Positions 12,036 through 25,669 of a stretch of 64,000 nucleotides of DNA are shown here, piece after piece (the stretch's first letter is position 1; each line of letters starts with the position of its first letter). The position numbers and the translations under genes are program-made. The notes under the pieces were generated by a model. The model was not told the origin of the DNA. It searched no databases and saw only the letters and a program-made list of their open reading frames with translations. The stretch comes from Azolla caroliniana (lineage: Eukaryota > Polypodiophyta): contig JBHGNT010000017.1 of NCBI GenBank assembly GCA_043228905.1, positions 7,192,001 to 7,256,000 on the forward strand, written 5' to 3'.

Positions 12036-12700
12036 GAGATCATTATGTGTGTGTGTGTAATATTTACGCCACACATAGCACCTTAAAAAGGCATGTGTGT
12101 GTAATATTTATGCCACACACACACACACATATATATGTACCTTAACACCTTAATAGAAGAACGATATGATGGAACATGGGAAAATCCACTTCTCACGATG
12201 GTGCCACAGAGGCACAAATGCGAACACGAATGCCTTTCAGACTTGTTCGCAATTGGTAGATATGATAATAAGAAGAATTTGATCGAGCGTTTTCGAGGAG
12301 AGACGATGAGGTTTCGAATTGGGGGGGATCAACACGTGATCATCAATGGTGAATAGGTGGACATGGTGGGCGAGGTTTGACCGGGAGGCTAGCTAATATG
12401 TACATATACATACATACATATATTATTACATGTATCATGTATGTATGTATGTATATGCATGCATGCATGCATGCATGTATGTATATATCATTATGGTGGT
12501 GGGTGAGACTCAGGCGTCACGTGAGAGACAAGAAAGGCAAAAAGCAAAAGCAAAAGCAAAAGCCATGGACTATATACATATGTATGTATAGCCAGACATG
12601 GCTACAAGTTACAGGTAAACCAAATGCCCCCGGAACTTTATACATATTTATATGTGCATATTTGTATATGTATATAGTCTTATAAATAAATAAATAGAAG
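12036..12700. repeat. microsatellite cluster upstream of the DUF936 gene
   Basis: Two direct copies of TGTGTGTAATATTTAYGCCACACA (each with inverted TGTG/CACA ends) lie near 12047-12070 and 12093-12118. These are followed by (CA)n/(TA)n to 12135, TACA/TATG/GCAT tetranucleotide runs at 12399-12490, and an AAAGC run at 12541-12562. No coding content. Confidence 0.75.
12680..12688 (+). promoter_or_regulatory. candidate TATA box of the DUF936 gene
   Basis: TATAAATAA stands upstream of a pyrimidine-rich leader. (CT)n runs at 12770-12804, 12858-12897 and 13006-13027 and a (GAA)n run at 13157-13210 precede the ATG at 13246. This gives a plausible 5' leader of about 530 nt with Y-patch-like tracts. 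Inference from position only. Confidence 0.45.
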
Positions 12701-12758
12701 AAAATTTAGGGGTGGGGGAAACAAAAAGAAAAAATGCCTCTAACTTTAGCCCCCACCT

Positions 12759-12808
<50 letters not shown>

Positions 12809-13156
12809 GTCTCTATTCCTCTTCTCCTGTCTCTGTCCCTGTCTCTGCAGAACCAATTCTCTCTCTCTCTCTATCTCTCTCTCTCTCTCTCTCTCTCCTG
12901 CATCCCCCAGAGACCATCTCTATCCCTGTCAGTCATCAAACAATCCAAGCTTCCATTAATATATACTCTGAACCCTATCAATCCACTTGATATACCCCCC
13001 CAATCTCTCTCTCTCTCTCTCTCTCTCCTTCTTCTTCCTCTTCCATACACACATTCGCCCATCATCATGAACCCAACATACATATATCCCTCCCAAATTC
13101 TCATAGTTTCTTCATAATCGAAGACCCTCCCAAACAAGGACATAGAAAGGAGGGAA

Positions 13157-13181
13157 GACAAAGAAGAAGAAGAAGAAGAAG

Positions 13182-13210
<29 letters not shown>
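13157..13210 (+). repeat. (GAA)n microsatellite in the 5' leader
   Basis: About 17 consecutive AAG/GAA units end 35 bp before the DUF936 start codon. They create poly-Ser and poly-Phe shadow frames on the minus strand that are not genes. Such tracts are length-variable and could affect translation of the leader. Confidence 0.9.
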
Positions 13211-13212
<2 letters not shown>

Positions 13213-13245
13213 CGTCTTGGAGTTTTTTCTTTTTTGTAAGCTTCC

Positions 13246-16200
13246 ATGGCGACCTTGACACCAGGGGTACTTGTGAAGCTTTTCCAACACGTAAATTCTG
13301 ATGTGAAGATAGCAGGGGAGCACAGGTCGACCCTGTTACAGGTGATAGAGATTCTGCCTGCATTGGAAGCAGGGGGGGACGAGCTATGGCCCAACCGGGG
13401 CTTCTTGGTGAAGGTCTCCGATTCCTCGCACTCGGCTTTCGTGGCGGTGGGCGAGGAACACAGCGATCTCATATTCAGCGATAAGCTTCAGCTAGGGCAG
13501 TTCATCCATGTGGACAGGCTTGAATCCTCTGGTCCAGTTCTAGGCCAGAGAAGGACTGATCGGGATCGTGCTTCTGTCCCGATCCTACGCGGTGTCCGGC
13601 CATTACCCGGAAGGCACCCTTGCATCGGGACACCCGAAGAGCTTGTCCTCACAGGTGCCATGCTCCCATGGACACAGCAGCAGAATGGTGCCCGACCAAT
13701 GATGGCCGGCGGTACCCGCATCAATTCTACGCGCTTCCATGCCACTGCCAATGAGAATGGGGCAGTTCTTGATCCCTTATCCAATGTCCCAGAGACCGGG
13801 AGGAATCGGCCGTGCTCTGATGCTCCTGGAGGATCTGCGCATTCGAATTCGGATGCATCGATTCCGCCGGCAAATTGCTCCACAAAAACTACATCGAAGA
13901 ATCCATCAGGTAATCACTCGACGAATGCTAGTTGTGTCAATGACCCCCCTTCCACTCATTCTCTCTCTCGCTCTTCGGATCGAGGAAGCACACCCATTGT
14001 AACTTCTGCTTCATCATCATCATCATCATCTTCTTCTTCTTCTTCTTTTTCTTCTTCACCCCGTATAGCGAGATCGAGCTCGTCGGTGTCTGTGCGAGAT
14101 AACATTCACTACAAATCTGCTACTACATTGCTCCACAATTCGGGCATCCGTAACAATCAGGGTCTCGACTCTGAAATAGACAGCAAAAAGACTCACCCGG
14201 TCAAGTCCTCGCCATCATCAATCTCCACAGTGAAGCATCCACGCGGGGGAACCGAAAGTCCGGTTTCAAATAGCAGTAAACCCCCTCCTCCTACACATTC
14301 TTCTTCATTAAACACAGGCAGTGTTATGTCGAGTGACCGCCACCATTCGACAACTAATAGTATGAATAGCAAATTTAATTTAACCTGTCCGAACCCCAGA
14401 TCCATTAAACCAAAAGTTGGGGAGCTTCTTGCTGTCAGTGCAAAAACCTTGAGGAAAAGTTGGGAAGGGGGGCCGGTCGGGATAAAAGAGTTCAAAGAAA
14501 GATTAGGGAGCCCGGCAAAGACGAGGATGTCACCATTGCGCACACCCCAAGCTGTTGCTGCTACTTCTGTAAGTCAATAATTTCCTTTTTAATTTTGGCG
14601 ATGGAATATGCTGATCGGCATTTCGATATGTAACATATAGGTTCAATTCCTTCTATGAGGTGCTTTATAATCTTGGAACTTTTGTGTCTTAGATGTGTAT
14701 TTGTCTCCAGTTTAAACTCCTTCCTACAATGGATTATAATGCTTCAGTATTTTATATACTTGTGAGGTTGTGGGGGTCTGCTCTATCTTGCCCATATGGT
14801 TTGACTGTTTTAACTATGCTTTTCTCATAATAGGAGAAAACCTTGAGAAAAGTAACCAATGTGCCGAAATTAGAGAAAGATTCTGCTGCGAAACCAGATT
14901 TGAAACTTGTTGAATTGGTGAAATCCAACATAGTTAAGAGGCCTTCTACCCCTGTGAAGAAACCTGGCTCAGTTTCGGCTTCTGATTCGATAGAGCTTAC
15001 AGAAAAACTGATAAGGGCCCCTGTTCACAGCAAAAGGTTTACTGATGGAAGCGTTAGCTGGGATTGTCTCTCACCTGATCTAGTGATGCTTGGAAATGTA
15101 CGAAAAAACCTTTAACTTTGAATCTCTCTTGTTTTACTGCTTATAATATCTCTTGTTGACAATATATTTGGCCTATATATATGTATGTATGTATATCAGG
15201 AGGTTCTGCGTAGAAGAAATGCGGCCTCATTGGCTGCCTCGGAGGCACTAAAGGAAGCATCTGCTGCTGAAAGCATCATTCGGAGCCTAAGGTATCAAAT
15301 AGTTTCCTTAAAGAAAATTCCTTTATATTTATTTGCATTATCTGTCATGTTCATGGGGAAGTTCTTTGATTTTGATCAAGAAGTCTAAGAACCACCTATG
15401 GTATATTGAGACAAAGACATGAAGTATGCATTCGTTCTCATCCTGCCTTTTTGTAAACTTCGGGTTTTCCAATAATGTTGTGACTCTATTCTCATTTGCC
15501 ATACTATCGAGATTGTGAGATCACAGATATTGTTTCTATTTGTTAATTGTGTTTTCTCCGAAGTGCATCATATAGAGGTTGGTGTATCAAAATTTTCATC
15601 CATATTCCTTTAAAGACATTCTATGCACATCCTTTGTAGATATTACCTTTTTTGTTCATTCTTTCTTGGTTTCTTTGTGAGCTTTTAGCTATAGGATTTT
15701 ACTATACATATGGTATGACATTTAAGTTTCAGGCATTAAGTACTTGCTCATTCATTATATCTTACAGTATGTTTTCGGAGCTCCGCTCTTCAGCAAAGAG
15801 GGAACATCCACAATCATCAGTCGAGCAGTTTCTTGACCTACGGCAAGTACTTGAAAGGGCGACAGCTGTTGCGGATGCATTGGCTGGGATGGATAGATTA
15901 AGCAAAGAGCCACTACTAGATGTAGAAGAACATCCTTTAGATTTGACTGAGGAACTCCGAAGACTCTATTTAGAGAAAGCAAAACGGGCAAATCTATGGG
16001 TGGGTGCAGCTCTTTCAACTGATTTGGCGTCTTTTACGGTTATGATGAAGCAAGTAAATGGTTCCACCTCCACGAAGGCAGCATCGTCAAAAAAAGAAGG
16101 TTCGAAAGGGACTTCCCCTAGTCAGTACATGTTAGTGCTAGAAAAAGGTTCAATGGAAGTCAAAGGCACATCACTTGGCTTGAGTAAGAAAAGCACATCA

Positions 16201-16797
16201 TCAGGAAAAGGACCAAAAGGAAATGAAAGTGGGAATGGCCATGTAAATGGAAACGGAGAGGGTCATGGCAATAGTAATGGAAATGGAAATGGAAATGGAA
16301 AGGTGCAATCTGATCGAGATGCAAAATCGAATATAAATATGCCGAAAATCTCAGTCCGACGGCTTAGCAATGGGACACCTACTAAATCATCAAATATGAA
16401 GTCTTCCAAGAAGGACACGCCTATCACTATTAGTCAGGCACCAGAGAAAGAAGCTGTCAGTTGGGTGAAAGGTAGTTGTTTGCGGAATATTTCAGATCTT
16501 GCAAACAATCTTCAAGCTGAATCTCGGACGTGGTTTCTAGAGTTCCTAGAAGGTGCGCTCGATTGTGGTTTCCAAGTATCTCTACAACAAGACAATGGAC
16601 AAATTGCTGCAATGCTATCACAGTTGAAAAGAGTAAATGATTGGCTTGATCATGTGAATTCTAGTACTAATGGAGCAGTTAGCAATGAAGTCAATTTGTC
16701 AGAGACCGTTGCTCGTCTGAAACAAAAAATTTACGAATTTCTTCTTCAGCATGTAGAATCAGCTGCACTTGCACTCGAAAATCAAGTGAATGTATGA
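13246..16797 (+). CDS. DUF936 family protein, four exons, 902 aa
   Basis: The exons I derive are 13246-14568, 14834-15097, 15200-15291 and 15768-16797. All splice sites are GT/AG, and the lengths sum to 903 codons including TGA. The N-terminus (about residues 1-125) is the conserved DUF936 block: [15 protein letters not shown], a GEHRS..LLQV strand, [31 protein letters not shown] and VPGRHP-like [11 protein letters not shown] long low-complexity middle follows, with a poly-Ser tract near residues 260-275 and an Asn/Gly repeat near residues 714-738. The C-terminal DUF936 block (from [11 protein letters not shown] through a helical region ending QVNV) is split over exons 3-4. The family is plant-specific and its biochemical role is unclear; no catalytic residues are evident. 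The start is chosen because it opens the conserved block and has a GCC-like context (CCATGGCG). The gene looks intact. Confidence 0.92.
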
Positions 16798-19700
16798 TTA
16801 CACAAAGATGGAATGTATAGAGAAAATTATGAGTTTTTTCCATTCACCATGGAGCAGAGTTGATTTTGCATCGTGCAAAACATATAACGCCAGTGGTGTC
16901 TTATGGTGGATCATGAGGACAGTATTGCCATACTAGGGGTCAAGGGTGACCTTTCAGGTGTGAACTTACCAGCAATATAGCTTATAGCTAATAAAGCTAA
17001 GAGAAGCAGAAGCTTCTTTTCTCTATTATGGGCAAAGGGGCTTATCTCATGAAAACTCGATGGTTGGGATGCGAATCTAATCGGCATTTCTTCTGGTGTT
17101 CTTACATGGAGATACATACGATTGCTGAATGAATGCTGAAGTGATCGAGTATTTTCCGAACGAAGTCGAATAATATGAAGATCACTAAGAAGAAAGGTTA
17201 CTTAAAGAAGTTAATGCTATTAAATGAAAGCACAGTTGAGCATTTGCGCAGTGCTAGCTAGTGTCAATTCTGTTGGGCTTTGGAGGACACTTTGCTGAAC
17301 AGTGATCATGCATGTGTCTCGTCACAACTCAATTTCAAATGCCCATCTTTTTGTTGGGCAGCTCCATTTACAAGGTGCCTTCAGTTCCAGCTAGAAGACT
17401 TTGTAATGGAAAAAACCATCATCATTCATGTCTCACTCAATATTATACAGTATGTCAACCAAAGGAAATCAATGGAAAATCAGGAGAAAAACACAAAACA
17501 TTTACCACATATCAAAGTGGACCACACATATAGTCATACAATTTTTTACTTGTCATAGACAAATACATCTTGCTGTAAAAAGGCTACGCGTTTAGGCAAT
17601 TTGTTGCATGCAAGAAAAACAAAAGCATACAATACAAGTGTACATTCATATTCAATGTTAATAGCCATTTGCGTTTGAATGTTTCTTTTTTATGGTTGCC
17701 GATGATGTTTATTGCAGAATTCAGAAGCAATCTTTACATGACCCCTGATGAAGGGCAAACTTGAAAAACTTAAAAAGGTATTTTTTGGAATGAGCTCGAT
17801 TCGATTTTGGCACTTTTTTAACTACTGTCCTTGTAATTTTCATTTGTAAATTTTGCTTTGTTGGAACATTTACTGTTAATTCTAGAGGTTTCATGTGCTA
17901 TATCCTATTCCCCAAGCACCGGCTACTACTGCACCATCACAATGTGAACTAAGTAACAAAAAATGAATGGCATTTGGTATCTTTAGACTAAAAGATTGGG
18001 GTGGGGGTGTCCATGAAGCTCTCAAAGATTGGTATCATCATTCATAGCCAGGTTATAGAATCCTTGGATTTATATTGTCTTCGTTTGTCGTGTTGTGGAG
18101 ATGAAATGCAGCCACAATCGTCTGTTCTTTATGAATGCATTGGGGTGTTATGCTTTCACTCCAAAGCATTCATAATGGATGTAACATCAATTCCAGTTCT
18201 GTGCACTTGCAGTCACAATGGTGATTTTTGCGAAGCACAATCACTAATAAATAGATCATTACTTTTCCATATGGATCTGAATGTTAAAAATTCAATAAGG
18301 TAGGGTAATGCGTCTAGAAGAAAATTATGCATCTAGAATCTCCCGTGGCGGTTTATGTTTTGATGCTCTCCCATTGCGTTTCTGCATATGTCTTGCTTCG
18401 ATTCCTTTTACTTTACTCTTGTCATTCATTGAGTCTTTTGTTACTCCTTTGACTTTCAAGAAGATTCTAACCTCTGGATTAACAGTCTTCTAAACTTCTT
18501 CTCGCAAAATGTTGTCAAAATTACTTCGAAGGAATTTCAAATTTAGACCAAACAAGAAAACAACTAACTTCCTTCCAAAAAACAAAAGCAGAACATAGAT
18601 GGAGCATGTTTCCTCTTGATAATACAATCATAACCACTCCTCCATACTCAAATTTCTAGATTTGTATTGAAAAATGACTTCGTAGTTCAACTTGGAATTT
18701 AAGTTCGCTCATCTTGGCATCCAAACTTCAACAATTTGGCATGCTTAATGTTGGAATGTATGCCAGTTAAAAAACAAGATAGGCTTCGACATATAATTAC
18801 CCATCAAATGTTTAACATCAACTATGATATCAAGTATTATTTACTCTTATGTCAATGATTTGTTACTCTTATATCTATTTCTTGTGTACGAATTATCTTT
18901 ATTTTGAGGTTTGTAATTGAGCAATCATTGTGATCAAGTTATTGTAATATAATTTGTCCAATTATATTTTCACGTTATTCTTGTACATTGAGCATGATAG
19001 TGCTTTACATGTGAAAATAACATTGTAAAGAACTATAAGTGAATATGCAGTACAACCATTTTCCCAATAATGATCATTGATAATGATTCAGTATGAGATT
19101 TGATACTTGAAATTTGTTGTAAATGTTAAACAAAAAACTTGATACACAACACAAATTAATATTTAATAAAAAAACTTAATAAATTGAGATTCCATAGGAG
19201 CATTGATTTATCTCACTTGAACCTCACAATCAACATTGGCAACAAAGAGGTTTGAAGGTCCTACTTAATACTAGACTATATCATGAAGATGGTAATGGTG
19301 AAGGAGGTTCATACCTTGTTGTGGAGACGCAATATATTAAACGAATATTTTGTTGTCATTGAGAACGAGAACCTTGTGTTCGTTTTTTCTATCATGTGAT
19401 AGAAATTAAATGATTGTTAATATATGGAAACGTGATAGAAATTAAACGGTGTTAATGTACAAAAAGGGACCTCTTAAATTAGAAGAGCAAGTCTAGTCCT
19501 TGATAGAAGTTCTTTGTACTCATTCACACGAACTATATGAACAAGCTAAAATTTTGTTATAGTAGAGAATTTGAATTTAGGACAATGCTCTTAAACCAAC
19601 TGGAGTTAATTCAGATACACAATTGGTTTTGCCCTCGTTGTTCACATCAAGTTTCATAGTATACACAATCATATAAAATGGTACACCTATAATTAGTGAT

Positions 19701-22700
19701 AAATGGGTGCAATTAGGACAAGTATATGAGAGAATATAGAAAGAGTGAACGATCGGATGATAAAAACCTAAATAATAACATCAAAAGAACTCAAAAAATA
19801 AGCAAAAGATTATATGGAAATTGAATGAAGAGAGAGGTTTAGATTCACAACGAAAATCAAGGAAAGGGTTTAAACAATGTTTTTGTTTAATAAGAAATTT
19901 CTATGATGCAAACATGCATTCATGGTTAGTCCTTGAAGAAAGAATATTAATTATCTTTCGTTCTCCCATCATTTCTGTTGGCGAGAAAGGATCACCACTT
20001 TTTGTTCTGATTGATTGTTTACGTACAATCCAACGATAGACAAACGTAAAAATGTAAAGAAAATCTACCACAATGTGTAAATACATCATCATTGATAATG
20101 ACATATAAGTTTCTACTCAAGAAATATATTCAAACAACACAAAATATTTCAATTTGTACACTGTGGAAACAATCTTAGGTAGTGCCGCGTGCGTGTAAAT
20201 GTCTTTAGGGACGCGTTTAATAAATCCATTGATGTGGTGAAAGTGACCAATATTCTTATCTTTCTACAACATTTGTGCTTTATTATTGGATATATATACA
20301 TAACACTTGATCTTCTCTATCTTTTGATGAACCACATATGTAGTTCATGCATGGTACAAAGTCCCTAGGATATATGGATAGCTCGGTTCTCATCATGATT
20401 ATACCTTCCCTAGCTCATGTGCTTGCCCTCCTATAACCATATTTCATAGCATGGGCCAACCCTTCATAAATTCCACAACCTTATCAAGTTTCCTAACTTT
20501 GTTAATTAGGTAATTTGATGTATAGTGAAATATGTTAAGGATGAGCTTATTACTATGACATAATACACTATATTAAGGCAAATTTTTTAGCTTGGGTAAA
20601 TTCACATAATATAAAGAAAATGAGTTATAAACATGGGTATCATTAGCCATCAAATCACTAGATCCTTAAAAACAATGATGAGTTGTGCACCTAGCAACTT
20701 TAAATCCCCAACTTTAGCCCATACATACTTGATTATCACCACATATAGATTAAATCCACCATGTACATGTGGATGAAGGTGCTGAATATAATGACCGTAA
20801 TCAATATCCCACAAGAGTAGGTGTAGAAACTGAAAATGTCATGATTTGGCAAGAAGTTTAATTGATGAGAAGCAGTAAGGATTCTCATCATCTAAATAAA
20901 CTACTCTTGAGCAAAAGAAAACATATATGCTATCAAAATAACATATGTAATGTGCAAGAAATTCTCCATAGATTGTATGAGTAGGCATTGTTTCAAGGAA
21001 ATCTCATATGAATCTTGATTTCCTCAAGGAAGTCTTTCGATGAGATTGATTAGATCAAACAAAATTAAATCAATATAAGGTCCATTGTACAATTCATTGT
21101 TAGATTAGTCAAATGTGGGATGACCATATTACAATAAAATTTAGAAGGGGACTATGTGAAGCGAGTTTGTAGATATCCATTGAAAACTCTAAATTACAGG
21201 TACAATCGACAAAGTATGGCAAGTACATGAATACAAGAATACACACATTAACAAGGTATGTGAAGGGGTCAATGTGGCCTAGGAAAATCACAATTCCAGA
21301 ATCGAGAATACAACAAATGTTTAGAATTAATATATCAATTTTACTTTAGAATTACATTTCTGAAAATCTTGAAAATGTTATTTTGGACATTGAAATTTGC
21401 CCCTCAAGGAAGGAGAAGAGAACATTTTAGTATTAAGAAAAGCTTCCATAAGATAAAGATAATTCACTTCAACACAACTTGCATGACCATAAATTTGTTG
21501 GAATTACAACCCTTGCAATCCGGGGTAAACCTTCCAGGACATTTTTGAAAAAGATTAGAATGCCCTTGACTCATGTATTGTGTGTTTTTAGCACGAAAAA
21601 TCAATCTACCACCCAAACTTTGTTAGATTTTGCCTCTATAAAAATCTAAATCCTTGCATATTTACTTCGTTTCTTTATTTTAATGATTAAAATATATAAT
21701 ATGCATATTTTCTTCTTGTTTGATTCATGATAAATGAACCTACTATCATTTCAACTATTAAGTATACATAGTTCATGATTTCTTTGATGACCTCACCTTT
21801 GCATCATAGTCTATAGACATCATCACCTAGACTTGGTGGGTCATTGATGTGAATGTTATTGGAACACCACAAGCATGGAAACTCTCCTTCCTTAGGATAC
21901 AAACAACGCTCGAGGTGCATCAAGTTCTAGGCACTATATCCCACCAAGAACAACCTACCCCCACCAACTTTACATGGATATCCCTTGACATGCACAATGA
22001 TCATCTTGACAAAAATTCCATGAAGAATGACTATTAAGAGTTTCCAAACTATGTTTGCATCCCTGAAGACTTCGTTGAAATCGTTCGAGGCCCCCAACAC
22101 ACTATCTAGCTTAAAGATAAATGGTTAAACTTTTCCTCAAAAGATTAAGTTCCAACTTGATGAAGCTTAGGGGCAAAGGGTCGTAATGTGCTCATCTTGT
22201 GTGATGACTACCTCAATGCCACCTTTCCTCAAACACCAGTAGCACAGGGGAGGGAATTGCATGCATGCAAGCAAGAAAGATAAGCAATGTCAATGAAAGA
22301 GCCTCGTAACAACTCCTACGATCACCTCTATTCCAAAGAAGACAAAAGTATCCAATATTATATATGATCTTTAGACATGGGTAGACTCATGGACTTGAGG
22401 ACCTTGTATAGACCTCGTATAGACATGTTTCATTGAAATTACGTGACATCTAAAGTTTATATACACCAAGTGTATTGATTGATTTGGTTGGCATTTTGGA
22501 GAGGAAGGCCTCTTGTGGAAATTATATGTAGTTCACATGGTGTGAAAGATTGGCTCATGGCATTGACACACATGACAACAATTTATTCCCCTAAACTATA
22601 CTTGGAGGTCGATAACTGTGGGTAGGGTTGTAGTCAAAAGCCAGTCGATCATGCATGCAATCCAGTCACCTGGTGCAACTACTGAGGTTCGATCCATCGG

Positions 22701-22890
22701 AGGCAAGGGATGTTAGACAATTACGTTCCATGGACAAAGCGAGGTTGGTCGACAGAGAGGAAGTTTGGCCCAGAACTGGTTGTAGTGGAGCAAGTTATAA
22801 GGTTGCTAGATCGGTAGGCATCCCAACACGACACTTAAGCTCTTCATCATGTTTGTGTTGGGACACGAGGGTTTAATAAAGCATGCATTT
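16798..22890. other. 3' flank of DUF936 gene and unassigned AT-rich DNA
   Basis: The first few hundred bases are presumably 3' UTR. Beyond that, only short open frames (60-100 codons) without recognisable domains are present. No paired repeats, RT, transposase or RNA gene were seen by eye. Confidence 0.55.
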
Positions 22891-22895
22891 GGGGG

Positions 22896-23006
22896 ACACG
22901 TGGCAAGGCCCTACTAGACGGAAAGCCGAAAGGGCGGTGGAGGTCTTGGGTTCGAACCCAAGTCCTCCAAGCTTTTAAGGTAAAGAACAAAGAATTATTT
23001 TTTTTT
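22896..23006 (+). repeat. tRNA-like / SINE-like fragment with Pol III B box
   Basis: GGTTCGAACC at 22949-22958 is a perfect match to the Pol III B box (GGTTCGANNCC) and sits inside a T-arm-like stem (CTTGGG/CCCAAG). An outer stem GGAGG (22939-22943) / CCTCC (22964-22968) surrounds it. A weak A-box-like TGGCAAGGCC lies about 47 bp upstream (22902-22911), and a run of nine or more T residues at about 22997-23006 could end Pol III transcription. The whole does not fold into a canonical cloverleaf by eye, so a tRNA-derived SINE or tRNA relic fits better than a working tRNA gene. Confidence 0.4.
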
Positions 23007-23335
23007 AAAAAGGAAGAGAAAAAGCAAGTAGAGGGAGAAAAAAAGCAAAAGGAAATGGTGGATTTCCAGAAATGGAAACTCGTCTAAATTCGGATGCCTT
23101 TTTTGGGGTTTTATTTTTTTTAGTTTTTTAAAAATTGTTTTTCGCTTCTGAAATAAATAGAGCACAAACGAGGAAAAGAGAAGAGATAGAGAGAAATCGA
23201 ATTTCTTTTTATTATTTCAGAAATTAGAAAAAAACAAATACTTCTGTTTTTCTTCCTCTCTTCTGCTTCTGCTTCTGCTGTTGTCTGAGAATTTCCTTCT
23301 CTCTCTCTCTCTCTCTCTCGTTTCGATCGCTGGCT

Positions 23336-24291
23336 ATGGCTCCCTTCCGCGGATCCGCCCTTGCCTCCCTTCTCTTCTCTATCCTCTCCTTCTTCATACA
23401 CTTCATCGCTTCTGTTCAGGCACAAGCTCCTGCCCCTGCGCCGTATCCTTCGATCATCCCTTCTCCTCCTATTGCAGGCGATGGTAATGTCTCATCCTAT
23501 GTACTTCTCTTGCTTTCATCTCTGATTTTAATAAGGTTCTCCTAGATTACGTTGCGTATTCTTCTGAGTATACTAAAACTATCTGGAAACCCGAAGCTAT
23601 CATGTTCTTTTCGCATGTTTTTGTTTTTGAGAAACCCGAAATTATTTGTTATAAAACATTCCTTGTCATCTAGAAACCCTAAAATATGCATTATTTAACA
23701 TTCCTATATTAAATTATGTCGCATAAACATAATTTTCTCCGTTGTGAAGGAACCTGTAAATCTGTCTTTTTCACATGCTTAAGTTCTGTTAAGGAACGCT
23801 AGAAATGTCGCCGTTAGTCATGCACTTCTTTTTCTATTCCCTCATGGTTTCTCAAAAAATCTCGGTGCTATTCTCGTTCTGGTTCTCAGATTAAATTGAT
23901 GCGTTTATGTTGTTGATTCCTCTGCGAAATTTGGATATTTATGCGCGCAGAAACTTGAAGGCGTTTATCTTTTTTTGATCTTTCATAAATGCATTTTCAT
24001 CCGTGTATCTGAATCTTGAATTCTCGGGAGTTATCGTGATTTGATCTTATTGATTTTGCAGAAAAGTGTCGTACGTTGTTATCTTCTATCAATACTAACA
24101 TTCAATGTATTAATTTACCTTACTCTCTTCTTGATACACAGTTATAGCATGACTAACTTATCTTTCTGTTTCCTTAACCTTTTACAGGATCCAGTATCGA
24201 TCTCGGTGTTGCCTATACATTAATGTTCATGGCTTTAGTTCTCACATATCTCATGCACCCCATCGATGCGTTTCCTTTCAACTTATTTTAA
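23336..24291 (+). CDS. AGP: AG-peptide arabinogalactan protein (AGP16/20/22/41-type), two exons, 83 aa
   Basis: Exon 1 is 23336-23483 and exon 2 is 24188-24291, with a GT/AG intron of 704 bp splitting a Gly codon. The precursor has an N-terminal signal peptide (about residues 1-29, ending SVQA). The very short mature part starts QAPAPAP, whose prolines would be hydroxylated and arabinogalactosylated, and continues SPPIAGDG. The conserved tail DLGVAYTLMFMALVLTYLMHPIDAF is the GPI-anchor signal replaced during ER processing. The mature peptide is thus only about 20 residues, typical of AG-peptides, and is expected at the outer plasma membrane or cell wall. Exon 2 is the diagnostic part of the family (SIDxGxAYxLMxxALxLTYxxHPxDA). 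A CT-rich leader (23300-23320) and an AT-rich TATA-like AATAAATAG (about 23151-23160) precede the ATG. The gene appears intact. Confidence 0.93.
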
Positions 24292-25664
24292 TTTCTAAGT
24301 ACATCCTCATCATTGCTTTCTTGATAATCTTGATTCAGATCTTCCTTCTATTTTGGTGACCATATTTGCCTTGTCTCACGAAAGGCTTATGGATGCGCCA
24401 GTCTTTTGCCTTCTTTATTTGTGTATGATCCTTGTGCATCAGAATCAGGTATTAGCTGCATGTAGTCACGTTGATCGTTAGATATGTTAGATGATCTGCA
24501 GTTACATTCTAGATGTATTCTTATAGATTGTAATCTATATTAACCTTAAATTGGTTATATTGCCAATGTATTTAAGCTTGAACTATGTATTTTGTGGATT
24601 GCTATTTAAAATATACTAGTATCTTGTCGATGCATTTTATCTCAAATATGTGTGTGTGAGAGAGAGACAGAGACAGAACTTCTCCCTACTGCAGTTTTTC
24701 TGAGATTGGAAGCTTCCATTAGTATCTCGTCAGTGTATTCAAATCTGTGAAAGTGACACTGTGGCATCTAATGCAAGTAGCTGCATATAGTGAGTTTTAA
24801 ATCCTCCTGCTTGGGCTAGTAAAACCTTGGTCCTACTTGCCACTGAAGTGGGAAAGACAGAGATATTTATGACACTTGAGACTAAGAATAGTTAAATTAC
24901 TAACAAAAGTTAGACAGATGTATATAAAAAAAAGGTGAAATTAAAAACAGAAAGATAGTTAAAAGTGATTTCCATTTCTGAGACTGATCATGTCCCACCA
25001 TTCTTTGGTTATACGGTCAAGTAAACGAGCAAAAACTAAATCGTGGGCAATGATCTTTTTATGTCACATCAAGGCAACGTGGGGACACAACACTACATTT
25101 TCCAATCACGTTCTATTTTCAATGTGCGAGTGTTTGCGGCCATTAGTGTAGTATGCATATCATGCTCTCTTGGCCATGGGTGTTTGGATGTGGGCTTGGG
25201 AATCGGGCAACTAATGGTCCTCGGAATTGTGATACTATTGCAAGTTGACTTGGATGTTGGGTGGTTATCCTCTTTGTGTGGTTACATGAGAGGAGCTTAG
25301 AGCATATCGAAGACATGACTCCATGTCTTCATTTTACGCTAAGCTCTACATACACATCTAAATGTTCAACATGCTACTTTGTAAAGGATGTCTTGATGAC
25401 TTGAATCCAATTTGGGCACAAAACAATAAGTTGGCCTACGAATTTTTGGAAGCCTTACCCGTAAGGGCATCTAGTGTTGTTCTCTAACCCCTAAACGATG
25501 ACATAGATATATTTTCTATTTCCTCTATATCCATTTTGGGCTCGTTGAATGTGTTGCCTTTTCGTGCATGAATTCCATGGACCATAAAGTAGAGTTTGCA
25601 TAGCATATGCATCAAATACAATTGATGTTATGCTCATTTAATGAGTTGGGATCTAAATTCTTGT
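24292..25664. other. 3' flank of AG-peptide gene and unassigned DNA
   Basis: AT-rich, with a short GA run near 24658-24676. The 85-codon frame at 25043-25300 has no recognisable domain. Nothing else supportable. Confidence 0.55.
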
Positions 25665-25669
25665 TTGTG

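Noticed and set aside
12871-13472. Minus-strand frames with poly-Ser or poly-Phe opposite the DUF936 leader
   Set aside because: They are produced by GAA/CT microsatellites and overlap the real exon 1 on the other strand.
15652-15767. Extending DUF936 exon 4 upstream to the ATG at 15652
   Set aside because: The stretch is intron: it ends in a good acceptor (CTTACAG), and joining exon 3 at 15291 to 15768 gives the conserved LSMFSEL sequence.
22896-22970. A functional tRNA gene
   Set aside because: B box and T-arm are good, but no convincing anticodon arm or canonical A box could be fitted, so it is reported only as tRNA-like.
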